The position numbers and the translations under genes are program-made. Shown piece after piece: positions 46,334 to 57,296 of a stretch of 64,000 nucleotides of DNA. Positions within the stretch are counted from its first letter, which is position 1; every line of letters starts with the position of its first letter. The notes beneath the pieces were generated by a model. The model saw only the letters and a list, made by a program, of their open reading frames with translations, did no database searches and was not told where the DNA came from. The DNA is from Paraburkholderia sp. SOS3. Its GTDB lineage: Bacteria > Pseudomonadota > Gammaproteobacteria > Burkholderiales > Burkholderiaceae. The stretch is from contig NZ_CP018811.1 of assembly GCF_001922345.1 (NCBI RefSeq), positions 3,906,001 through 3,970,000 on the forward strand, given 5' to 3'.

Positions 46334-47197
46334 TCAAAGATTCTGCGCGGCGTAATGCGCCGCAATGCCGGCGAACAGCACGCCGCCCAGCCAGTTGTTA
46401 TGGCGAAACGCGGCGAAGCACGGCATCCGTTCGCGGCCGCGGATCAGCGTGTAGTGATAGATCGCACAGCCCACCGCCGCCGCCAACCCGATCCAGTAAA
46501 GCACACCGTAATGCAGCACGACGCCGATGCCCGCGTATAGGCCAAGCGTCACCGCGTAGCAGAGCATGATCGCGAGAACGTCGTAGCGGCCAAACGTGAG
46601 CGCTGACGTGCGAATGCCGATCTTGATGTCGTCGTCGCGGTCGACCATTGCGTATTCGGTATCGTACGCGACGGACCAGAACACGTTCGCCGCAAGCATC
46701 ACCCATGCAAGCACCGGCACGCGGTCCTGGACGGCGGCGAACGCCATTGGAATGCCAAAGCCGAACGCGATGCCGAGATAGGCTTGCGGAATCGCGAAAA
46801 AGCGCTTCGTGAACGGATACGTACCGGCGACGAACAGCGCGAACACCGACAGTTCCTTCGTCAGCGTATTGAGCGGCCAGATCAGCAGAAACGCGATCAG
46901 CGCGAGCGCCGCGGCGAGCGCAACGGCTTCCCACGCCTTGATCTTGCCCGACGTGATCGGCCGGTTTTCCGTGCGCTTCACGAAACGGTCGAAATCGCGG
47001 TCCGCGTAGTCGTTGATCGCACAGCCGGCCGAGCGCATGAGCAGCGTGCCGAGCACGAAAATCACGAGCAGCGACACCGAGGGCTGGCCGTCGGAGGCAA
47101 TCCACAGCGCGTTGAGCGTGGGCCACAGCAGCAGCAGGCTGCCGATCGGCTTGTCCATGCGGACGAGCCGCAGATAGAGCGGGAGTCGGGCGAACAT
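46334..47197 (-). CDS. ubiA: 4-hydroxybenzoate octaprenyltransferase
   Basis: 287 residues, polytopic with eight to nine hydrophobic segments. Two Asp-rich prenyl-diphosphate motifs: [19 protein letters not shown] (NDxxDxxxD, about 66-84) and [21 protein letters not shown] (about 187-207, read in parts). It attaches the polyprenyl chain to 4-hydroxybenzoate in ubiquinone synthesis at the inner membrane. Convergent with proC; the dps terminator lies between it and dps upstream, so it must have its own promoter. Confidence 0.96.
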   Translation of the reverse strand: MFARLPLYLRLVRMDKPIGSLLLLWPTLNALWIASDGQPSVSLLVIFVLGTLLMRSAGCAINDYADRDFDRFVKRTENRPITSGKIKAWEAVALAAALALIAFLLIWPLNTLTKELSVFALFVAGTYPFTKRFFAIPQAYLGIAFGFGIPMAFAAVQDRVPVLAWVMLAANVFWSVAYDTEYAMVDRDDDIKIGIRTSALTFGRYDVLAIMLCYAVTLGLYAGIGVVLHYGVLYWIGLAAAVGCAIYHYTLIRGRERMPCFAAFRHNNWLGGVLFAGIAAHYAAQNL

Positions 47198-47240
47198 GGG
47201 AAGTGCGCGGAGAACGATTCCGCCATTTTAGTGCAGCATG

Positions 47241-47276
47241 AAAAAAGCCCGACAGGTTCTCGACCTGTCGGGCTTT
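47241..47276 (-). terminator. Intrinsic terminator after dps
   Basis: 14-bp perfect stem AAAGCCCGACAGGT (47244-47257) / ACCTGTCGGGCTTT (47263-47276). On the minus strand the 3' arm is followed by a run of T, so it serves dps. Confidence 0.9.
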
Positions 47277-47311
47277 CTCACGTTAGCCGCGACGTTTGCG
47301 CGTTCGCCTGC

Positions 47312-47800
47312 TCAGGCGAGCATCGAGCGCAGCATCCACGCGGTCTTTTCGTGCGTCTGCATGCGTTGCGTCAGCAGGTCGGCCGTCGGCTCGTCGTTAG
47401 CCGCTTCCGTGATCGGGAAAATTTCGCGCGCGGTGCGCACGACCGATTCCTGGCCTTCGACGAGCTGGCGAATCATGTCTTCGGCCGACGGCACGCCGTC
47501 CGCTTCAGCGATCGACGACAGCTTCGCGAAATCCTTGTAGCTGCCCGGTGCAAACACGCCCAGCGCGCGGATCCGCTCGGCGATCGAATCGACAGCGAGC
47601 GCGAGTTCGTTGTATTGGCCTTCGAACATCAGATGCAGCGTGTTGAACATCGGCCCCGTCACGTTCCAGTGGAAGTTGTGGGTCTTCAGATACAGCGTGT
47701 AGGTATCGGCGAGCAGGCGCGACAGACCTTCCGCGATCTTCTTGCGATCCTTGTCGCTGATACCGATATTGACGTGCGAAACGGCTTCTTTTTTGGCCAT
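47312..47800 (-). CDS. dps: DNA-protecting ferritin-like protein Dps
   Basis: 162 residues from ATG 47800, with AAAGGAG 6 bp upstream. The Dps ferroxidase centre is seen as [25 protein letters not shown] followed by [17 protein letters not shown] (read in parts). Dodecamers of Dps oxidise iron with peroxide and coat DNA. It follows the catalase gene and a 54-residue small ORF on the same strand, with oxyR further upstream: a peroxide-defence cluster. OxyR control is likely but the site is not identified. Confidence 0.95.
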   Translation of the reverse strand: MAKKEAVSHVNIGISDKDRKKIAEGLSRLLADTYTLYLKTHNFHWNVTGPMFNTLHLMFEGQYNELALAVDSIAERIRALGVFAPGSYKDFAKLSSIAEADGVPSAEDMIRQLVEGQESVVRTAREIFPITEAANDEPTADLLTQRMQTHEKTAWMLRSMLA

Positions 47801-48035
47801 GATGACTCCTTTGAAGAGTGATTCGTACCGGTCGCTTTGCCCCGGATTGTCTGTTCGCAATCCTCGAACCTTCGAACGCCCGACAGTTTAGCGTAGAACG
47901 CCACGCCTCCGCGTGCGAGGCGGCGTGCTTTCCTGCCATCACTGCGGCCATCGCTGCATTGCGCACGCGGCGCCACATCGTTGCCTGTGTCGCCTCGCGC
48001 GTAACCGCCGGAATCGCTCGCGCTCCCCCGCCAAG

Positions 48036-48200
48036 TCACCCACCGAAAACGTGCGCGATACCGTGCGCGACGAGCACCGCGTAGCCGCTGCTGACGACCA
48101 GGAAGCCGAGCATCCTGCGCGCAAGCGCCGCATTGGCCATGCGCTGCGACTGCTGCGCGTGCGTCCGGCCGCCGATACTCATCAATACCATCTGGACCAT
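48036..48200 (-). CDS. Small membrane protein (54 aa) between catalase and dps
   Basis: Unrecognised. ATG 48200 is preceded by GAAAGGAGAAGG, a very good ribosome site (AAGGAG, 7-bp spacing). Residues 29-52 (RMLGFLVVSSGYAVLVAHGI and following) form one hydrophobic membrane-spanning segment; the N-terminal half is polar with Gln/Arg/Ala. GC-rich third positions support coding. It lies 93 bp after the catalase stop and 235 bp before dps on the same strand. Because of its place a role in envelope or stress response may be guessed, but the sequence gives no function. Confidence 0.6.
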   Translation of the reverse strand: MVQMVLMSIGGRTHAQQSQRMANAALARRMLGFLVVSSGYAVLVAHGIAHVFGG

Positions 48201-48293
48201 GACCCTTCTCCTTTCACTTCAGGACGGCGGCGCGCGCTTCGCGCTGGGGTGCGGCTTCGTGTCGCGCCGCCGTCGAACTGCCTGACCGCCCGG

Positions 48294-49754
48294 TTACTTC
48301 ACCGTTTCCGCGGTTCCGGCGAGCTTCGCGATCGCTGCGATCACGCCTTGTGCGTACGCCGGATCGATCCGGCGGAAATGCTCGATCTGGCGCGCGACGA
48401 TGTCTTCCGGCACGCCATTGATGTGGCGCGCAATGTTGCCGAAGAAACGCTCGCGCTGCGCGGCGTCGAACAGGCGGAACAGCGCCGCGGGCTGGCTGTA
48501 GTAATCGTCGTCGTCGCGATGGTCGTAGCGATCGACCGCTCCGGCCGCGAGCGGCGGCTCCGCCGCGTTCGGATCCTGCGCGAAGTCGCCGAACCGGTTC
48601 GGCTCGTAGTTCGCCGTGCGGCCGAGATTGCCGTCGGCGCGCATCGCGCCGTCGCGATGGAACGAGCGCTGCGCGGGCGCGCGCGACGCGTTCACCGGAA
48701 TCTGGTGATGATTGATCCCGAGGCGGTAGCGCTGCGTGTCGCCGTACGAGAACAGACGCCCTTGCAACAGACGGTCCGGCGAGACGCCGATGCCCGGCAC
48801 CACGTTCGCCGGCGTGAACGCCGACTGCTCGACGTCCGCGAAATAGTTGTCCGCGTTGCGATTCAGTTCGATCACGCCGACGTCGATCAGCGGATAGTCC
48901 TTGTACGGCCACACCTTCGTAATGTCGAACGCGTTGTAGCGATAGTTCGCTGCATCGGCTTCAGGCATCACCTGGACGCAGAAGCGCCAGCGCGGGAAAT
49001 TGCCCTTGTCGATGTTATCGACGAGGTCGCGCTGCGCGCTTTCGCGGTCTTGCGCGATCACTTGCGCCGCTTCGGCGTCGGTGTAGTTCGCGATACCCTG
49101 CATCGACTTGAAGTGGAACTTCACCCAGAAGCGCTCGTTGTTCGCGTTGATGAACGAGAACGTATGCGAGCCGAAGCCGTGCATCTGCCGATAGTTCTGC
49201 GGAATGCCGCGGTCGCTCATGAGAATCGTCACCTGATGCAGCGATTCCGGATGACGCGACCAGAAGTCCCACGCCGCAACGTTGCTGCGCAGATTCGTGT
49301 ACGGATCGCGCTTTTGGGTGTGGATGAAATCGGGGAACTTGAGCGGGTCGCGGATAAAGAACACCGGCGTGTTATTGCCGACGACATCCCAGTTGCCCTC
49401 CTCGGTGTAGAACTTGATCGAGAAGCCCCGCACGTCGCGTTCGGCATCGGCCGCACCGCGCTCGCCCGCCACAGTCGAAAACCGCATGAAAAGCGGCGTT
49501 TCCTTGCCGACTTGCGCGAACACCTTCGCCTTCGTATAGCGCGAAATGTCGTGCGTGACTTTCAGCGTGCCGAACGCGCCCGAACCCTTCGCATGCACGC
49601 GGCGCTCGGGGATCACTTCGCGGTCGAAGTGCGCCAGCTTTTCGATGAGCCACATGTCCTGCAAGGCAACCGGGCCGCGCACGCCGGCTGTCATCGAGTT
49701 CTGGTTGTCGGCAACGGGCGCGCCGGCCGCGTTGGTGAGGGTACGTTCGGTCAT
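48294..49754 (-). CDS. Monofunctional haem catalase (small-subunit, clade-3-like)
   Basis: 486 residues from ATG 49754, with AAAGGAACAG just upstream. Seen: distal His in [21 protein letters not shown] (VHAKG motif), Asn in [19 protein letters not shown] (read in parts), and the proximal haem Tyr region [14 protein letters not shown]. No C-terminal flavodoxin-like domain, so it is of the small-subunit type. It disproportionates hydrogen peroxide. It lies between a 53-residue ORF (start 49980) and a 54-residue ORF (start 48200), with dps downstream and oxyR upstream. Confidence 0.96.
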   Translation of the reverse strand: MTERTLTNAAGAPVADNQNSMTAGVRGPVALQDMWLIEKLAHFDREVIPERRVHAKGSGAFGTLKVTHDISRYTKAKVFAQVGKETPLFMRFSTVAGERGAADAERDVRGFSIKFYTEEGNWDVVGNNTPVFFIRDPLKFPDFIHTQKRDPYTNLRSNVAAWDFWSRHPESLHQVTILMSDRGIPQNYRQMHGFGSHTFSFINANNERFWVKFHFKSMQGIANYTDAEAAQVIAQDRESAQRDLVDNIDKGNFPRWRFCVQVMPEADAANYRYNAFDITKVWPYKDYPLIDVGVIELNRNADNYFADVEQSAFTPANVVPGIGVSPDRLLQGRLFSYGDTQRYRLGINHHQIPVNASRAPAQRSFHRDGAMRADGNLGRTANYEPNRFGDFAQDPNAAEPPLAAGAVDRYDHRDDDDYYSQPAALFRLFDAAQRERFFGNIARHINGVPEDIVARQIEHFRRIDPAYAQGVIAAIAKLAGTAETVK

Positions 49755-49818
49755 TGCTCTGTTCCTTTGTTTGTCAGGGGCGATTCGTTCTTCGGGAGAG
49801 GCAGTCGATGCTCGGGCA

Positions 49819-49980
49819 TCACGCGGACAGGGCGCGATCGACGAGCAGCGCAATGGCAACGGTGCGCAAAGTCAGCGCGGGCGCGGTGTTACCCGCCGCG
49901 AACGATGCGGCCGGTTGCTGGAACGACGCGGGAGCAGACTGGATGCGGGACTCGATGTCAAACGACGGCGCGCGCTGCAT
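49819..49980 (-). CDS. Small hypothetical protein (53 aa) upstream of the catalase gene
   Basis: Unrecognised. ATG 49980 is preceded by GGAGGTACCC, an almost perfect Shine-Dalgarno with 5-bp spacing. The sequence begins [20 protein letters not shown], is Ala/Pro/Gln-rich in the middle ([16 protein letters not shown]) and ends [16 protein letters not shown], a possible short amphipathic helix. GC-rich third positions. The stop is 64 bp before the catalase ATG, on the same strand. It could be a true small protein or a translated leader influencing catalase expression; no homologous family is known to me. Confidence 0.6.
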   Translation of the reverse strand: MQRAPSFDIESRIQSAPASFQQPAASFAAGNTAPALTLRTVAIALLVDRALSA

Positions 49981-50029
49981 GGGTACCTCCGGGTTCTCGT
50001 TGTTGGGGATCAGCGATCCATGAGACGCA

Positions 50030-50082
50030 CTATAACAAAGCTATCGATTTTTATAATTTAATTAAATTTATCTATTCAATAG
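50030..50082. promoter_or_regulatory. AT-rich promoter region of the catalase operon with repeated CTAT/ATAG half-sites
   Basis: A 53-bp AT-rich island in a GC-rich chromosome. It holds a 14-bp perfect palindrome AATTTAATTAAATT (50055-50068) and tetramers CTAT at 50030-50033, 50041-50044 and 50072-50075 with ATAG at 50079-50082; the first two are 7 bp apart. ATAG/CTAT half-sites are characteristic of OxyR binding, but the canonical four-site spacing is not met. It also borders the decayed antitoxin gene. Confidence 0.4.
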
Positions 50083-50209
50083 ACGCTCGCATCTGCCCGA
50101 CGACGAAGTTGCAGCCGCCTACGACACGCTGAAGGCCGACCCGTCGCGCGCGATCAGCGCGAGCGACGTTCGCGCAGCGCTCGCCGCCAAACGAAAAACG
50201 GGAGAGTGA
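50072..50209 (+). pseudogene. ParD-like antitoxin relic (N-terminus lost)
   Basis: An open frame without a start codon reads LPDDEVAAAYDTLKADPSRA then ISASDVRAALAAKRKTGE and ends at TGA 50209, resembling the C-terminal, toxin-binding part of small ribbon-helix-helix antitoxins. The region where its N-terminus should be is the AT-rich island. It precedes the ParE relic by 7 bp in the usual parD-parE order. Confidence 0.6.
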
Positions 50210-50216
50210 TCTGCCT

Positions 50217-50461
50217 ATGACGACATCCGCAGTCAGATTCGCTCCCGAAGCGCTGGAGCACCTGGCCAATCTCGGGCGATATCTCGCGGATGTCTCTACA
50301 CCGCGCGTGGCTGCGCAGTATGTGGATGGGATCGTCCTATTGCGAAAGCTTGCGGACGTTCCCGCATCGCGGTCAAAAACGCGATGACATACGACCGGGC
50401 CCTTTGGCTGACATGACCCGGCCTTCGGCTGACGAACTACCGGGGCCGCACCGTCATCGCG
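50217..50461 (+). pseudogene. ParE-like toxin pseudogene (frameshifted)
   Basis: ATG 50217 opens VRFAPEALEHLANLGRYLAD and RVAAQYVDGIVLLRKLADVP, clearly the N-terminus of a RelE/ParE toxin, but this frame stops at 50387. The continuation is in other frames: FPHRGQKRDDIRPG (about 50358-50399), then RLTNYRGRTVIA (50426-50461) after an imperfect duplication (CCGGGCCCTTTGGCTGAC at about 50396-50413 and a diverged copy at about 50417-50433). At least two frame disruptions make it non-functional. It abuts the 3' end of oxyR (convergent). Confidence 0.75.
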
Positions 50462-50477
50462 CCGGGCTCGCCCCGCC

Positions 50478-51437
50478 TCAATTCACCGCCACCGGCAAAT
50501 CGAGCTTCTTCACCCCTGGCAGATCACATGCGGCGACCGCGTCGCAGATCGCATCGATCGCCGGCATGCGCGTGAAGCTCTTGCGCCAGGCGAGCACGAC
50601 GCGGCGATCGGGCACCGGCTCGTCGAAGGCCACGTAGCTGAGCAGCCCCGAATCGACGCCGCCCGCATGCGGCTTCACCTCATGCACCGACATGCGCGGC
50701 AGCACCGTAATGCCGACGCCGCTCGCCACCATATGACGGATCGTCTCGAGCGACGAACCTTCGAATGTCTTCTGAATGCCGTCCGCGTTCTGCGAGAAAC
50801 GCATGAGCTCCGGACATACACCGAGCACGTGATCGCGGAAGCAGTGTCCGCTGCCGAGCAGCAGCATCGTTTCCTGCTTGAGGTCGCTCGCGTCGATCTT
50901 GTCGCGCGTCTCCCATGCATGGCCCGACGGCAGCGCGACGACGAACGGCTCGTCGTAGAGCGGCCGCAGCATCAGGCCCGTTTCGGGAAACGGCAGCGCC
51001 ATGATCGCCACGTCGATTTCGCCCTGCTTGAGCAGTTCGATCAGCTTCAGCGTGTAGTTTTCCTGCAGCATCAGCGGCATCTGCGGGACGCGCTTGATCA
51101 TCTGCTTGACGAGCGTCGGCAGCAGATACGGCCCGATCGTGTAAATCACGCCGAGACGCAGCGGCCCGACGAGCGGGTCTTTTCCCTGCTTTGCGATCTC
51201 CTTGATCGCGAGCGTCTGCTCGAGCACGCGCTGCGCCTGCGTGACGATCTGCTCGCCGATCGGCGTCACGCTGACTTCGCTCGTGCCGCGCTCGAAAATC
51301 TGCACGTTCAGTTCGTCTTCGAGCTTCTTGATCGCTACGGACAACGTCGGCTGGCTGACGAAACACGCCTCCGCCGCGCGGCCAAAATGCCGCTCGCGCG
51401 CCACCGCGACGATGTACTTCAGTTCTGTGAGCGTCAT
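50478..51437 (-). CDS. oxyR: LysR-type hydrogen peroxide sensor OxyR
   Basis: 319 residues. N-terminal winged helix MTLTELKYIVAVARERHFGRAAEACFVSQPTLSVAIKKLE (read in parts), then the effector domain. The peroxide-sensing cysteine pair is present in GSGHCFRDHVLGVCPE, matching Cys199 and Cys208 of E. coli OxyR with the same spacing. It activates catalase, Dps and related genes on oxidation. The gene lies 153 bp after recG, on the same strand, with an inverted repeat ATAGGT-N11-ACCTAT just upstream. Downstream on the same strand are the catalase and dps genes. Confidence 0.96.
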   Translation of the reverse strand: MTLTELKYIVAVARERHFGRAAEACFVSQPTLSVAIKKLEDELNVQIFERGTSEVSVTPIGEQIVTQAQRVLEQTLAIKEIAKQGKDPLVGPLRLGVIYTIGPYLLPTLVKQMIKRVPQMPLMLQENYTLKLIELLKQGEIDVAIMALPFPETGLMLRPLYDEPFVVALPSGHAWETRDKIDASDLKQETMLLLGSGHCFRDHVLGVCPELMRFSQNADGIQKTFEGSSLETIRHMVASGVGITVLPRMSVHEVKPHAGGVDSGLLSYVAFDEPVPDRRVVLAWRKSFTRMPAIDAICDAVAACDLPGVKKLDLPVAVN

Positions 51438-51465
51438 TGAGGGACCAATCAGTGCAATAAAATCA

Positions 51466-51488
51466 ATAGGTTTCAGTTATACACCTAT
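51466..51488. promoter_or_regulatory. Inverted repeat ATAGGT-N11-ACCTAT upstream of oxyR
   Basis: 6-bp arms at 51466-51471 and 51483-51488, 28 bp before the oxyR ATG. An interrupted palindrome with ATAG/CTAT ends at a LysR-type gene suggests an autoregulatory site. Confidence 0.5.
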
Positions 51489-51590
51489 GGGGCCAATTCG
51501 CCAACCACCGCGCCAACCCCCCCCATGCCGCTGCAACACGACGCGTGCGCACCTCGAACGAAGTGCGCGAGTCAGCCTCCGCGCCATGAC

Positions 51591-53939
<2,349 letters not shown>

Positions 53940-54146
53940 GAGTCGCTTCGCAAGTACAATATCGGCTTTCCACGTTTTCGTGACTGTTCGGCGCGGCATC
54001 GGGACGGCCGGTGCCGGCTCGGCAATGTCCCGCAATCATAGCCGCTCGGCGCGCGGCGTCGATTCTGTCCGATTCAAAGTGCCCGCGCCATTGGCACGCC
54101 TTTATTGGCACGCCCCTTTTTAGCCGTTCCGTATCCACCCGTGCGC

Positions 54147-55196
54147 ATGTTCACCCTTTCCGATTTCGATTTCGCGCTGCCGCCCGAACTGATTGCACAA
54201 GTCGCGTTGCCCGAGCGCAGCGCGAGCCGCCTGCTCGAAGTGGACAACCGGACCCGCCCGGCGACGCTCACCGACCGCCGCTTTGCCGAACTGCCCGATT
54301 GCGTCGCACCGGGCGACCTGCTCGTGTTCAACGACACGAAGGTGCTAAAGGCGCGCTTTCCCGGCTATAAGTCGAGCGGCGGCAAGATCGAAGTGCTGGT
54401 CGAGCGGCTCACCGGCGAACGGACCGCGCTGGCGCAGATCCGCGCAAGCAAGAGCCCTGCCGCGGGCACGCAGTTGCGCCTCGCCGATGCGTTCGACGTC
54501 ACCGTCGGCGAGCGCGTCGAGCCGTTCTACACGCTGCATTTCCCGACCGATTGCCTCACGCTGATCGAGCAGTACGGGCGGCTGCCGTTGCCGCCGTACA
54601 TCGAGCACGACCCCGATGCAACCGACGAGACGCGCTACCAGACCGTCTACGCGCAGAATCCGGGCGCGGTGGCCGCGCCGACCGCCGGCCTGCATTTCGA
54701 CGAAGCGCTTTTTGCGCGGCTCGACGCGCGCGGCGTCGAGCGCGCGACGCTCACGCTGCATGTCGGCGCCGGCACGTTCCAGCCGGTGCGCGTCGAAAAC
54801 ATTGCGGAGCACAAGATGCACAGCGAGTGGTACCAGTTGCCGCAGTCGCTGGTCGATAAAATCGCCGCGACGCGGGCGCGCGGCGGCCGCGTGATCGCCG
54901 TCGGCACGACGTCGATGCGCGCGCTCGAAGCGGCCGCGCGCGATGCGGAGAACGCGGGCCGCGCGCTCGCGGCAACGAGCGCGGAAACGGATATTTTCAT
55001 CACGCCGGGCTATCGTTTTCGCGTCGTCGACCGGCTCGTGACGAACTTCCATTTGCCGAAATCGACGCTTCTGATGCTCGTGTCGGCATTTGCAGGCATC
55101 GATACGATCCGTGCCGCGTATCGGCATGCAATCGACGAGCGCTATCGTTTCTTCAGCTACGGTGACGCAATGCTGCTGACGCGCAGCGACGCGTAA
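54147..55196 (+). CDS. queA: S-adenosylmethionine:tRNA ribosyltransferase-isomerase
   Basis: 349 residues from ATG 54147 ([21 protein letters not shown]); a GTG two codons earlier is also possible. Seen: [32 protein letters not shown], the PTAGLHFDE and [13 protein letters not shown] blocks and [17 protein letters not shown], all diagnostic. It transfers the ribosyl part of SAM to preQ1-tRNA to form epoxyqueuosine. First gene of queA-tgt-yajC-secD-secF. Confidence 0.97.
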   Translation: MFTLSDFDFALPPELIAQVALPERSASRLLEVDNRTRPATLTDRRFAELPDCVAPGDLLVFNDTKVLKARFPGYKSSGGKIEVLVERLTGERTALAQIRASKSPAAGTQLRLADAFDVTVGERVEPFYTLHFPTDCLTLIEQYGRLPLPPYIEHDPDATDETRYQTVYAQNPGAVAAPTAGLHFDEALFARLDARGVERATLTLHVGAGTFQPVRVENIAEHKMHSEWYQLPQSLVDKIAATRARGGRVIAVGTTSMRALEAAARDAENAGRALAATSAETDIFITPGYRFRVVDRLVTNFHLPKSTLLMLVSAFAGIDTIRAAYRHAIDERYRFFSYGDAMLLTRSDA

Positions 55197-55241
55197 CGCG
55201 CGTGCGCGTTCGACTGACAGCGGTTGAGTGACAGCAGGTGA

Positions 55242-56552
<1,311 letters not shown>

Positions 56553-56772
56553 CGGCGCGTCCGCACATCGGCACATCGAACCGCGCGCGAAACATTACAA
56601 TTCACTTTCGCAACGGCGTGCCGCTCGATCTGTCAAACCGCGGCGCCGGCACGGTGGTCGAAACCGTGCCGCAAGCGGGGTGCAGATGCCAATGCGGCGC
56701 GCCGACGCGCAAAGTGCCGGTGGTAGAATAATCGGCTGACTTTTTTTGACTGGTATAAACGGAGAGACCAAC

Positions 56773-57105
56773 GTGCCGTCGTTCATTTCCAATGCATTCG
56801 CACAAGGCAGTGCCGCCGGGGGCGCCGAATCGAGCCTGATGAGCTTTCTGCCGCTCATCCTCATGTTCGCAGTGCTCTACTTCATCATGATTCGCCCGCA
56901 AATGAAGCGTCAGAAAGAGCATCGCAACATGCTCGCGGCGATGGCCAAAGGCGACGAAGTAGTGACGAACGGGGGTATTGTCGGCAAGATCACGAAAGTC
57001 GGCGAAGCGTATGTCGGCGTAGAAATCTCCGAGGGAACGGAAATCACCGTGCAAAAGGCTTCGGTCACGACGATTCTCCCGAAAGGCACGATCAAATCGC
57101 TGTAA
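56773..57105 (+). CDS. yajC: Sec translocon accessory protein YajC
   Basis: 110 residues from GTG 56773, preceded by GGAGAGA. One membrane span (about 25-45, SFLPLILMFAVLYFIMIRPQ) followed by the conserved MKRQKEHRNMLAAMAKGDEVVTNGG segment and a beta domain. YajC associates with SecDF at the translocon. Between tgt and secD, the standard place. A short T-run near 57154 in the gap to secD is not preceded by a convincing stem. Confidence 0.95.
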   Translation: MPSFISNAFAQGSAAGGAESSLMSFLPLILMFAVLYFIMIRPQMKRQKEHRNMLAAMAKGDEVVTNGGIVGKITKVGEAYVGVEISEGTEITVQKASVTTILPKGTIKSL

Positions 57106-57296
57106 CGCGTTTTCCAGCGCGCTTTTAGCACGCTTTTAGCACGCTTCCTGCGCGTTTTTTTTGCGATCACGTGCGCAACTAGAGCAAGACCCGCAAGGCC
57201 CTGCCCCGAAGCCTCAGACGAAGCCGCTCCCGCTGAACGCGGCGCGGCCTTGCAAGCAACTGGCAACTTGCCGCCAACCGTCCGTTGGACCATCCC

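Noticed and set aside
53940..54035. Upstream ATG extending RecG by 32 residues
   Set aside because: The added residues have no RecG character and lie in the short divergent spacer with queA where the promoter should be.
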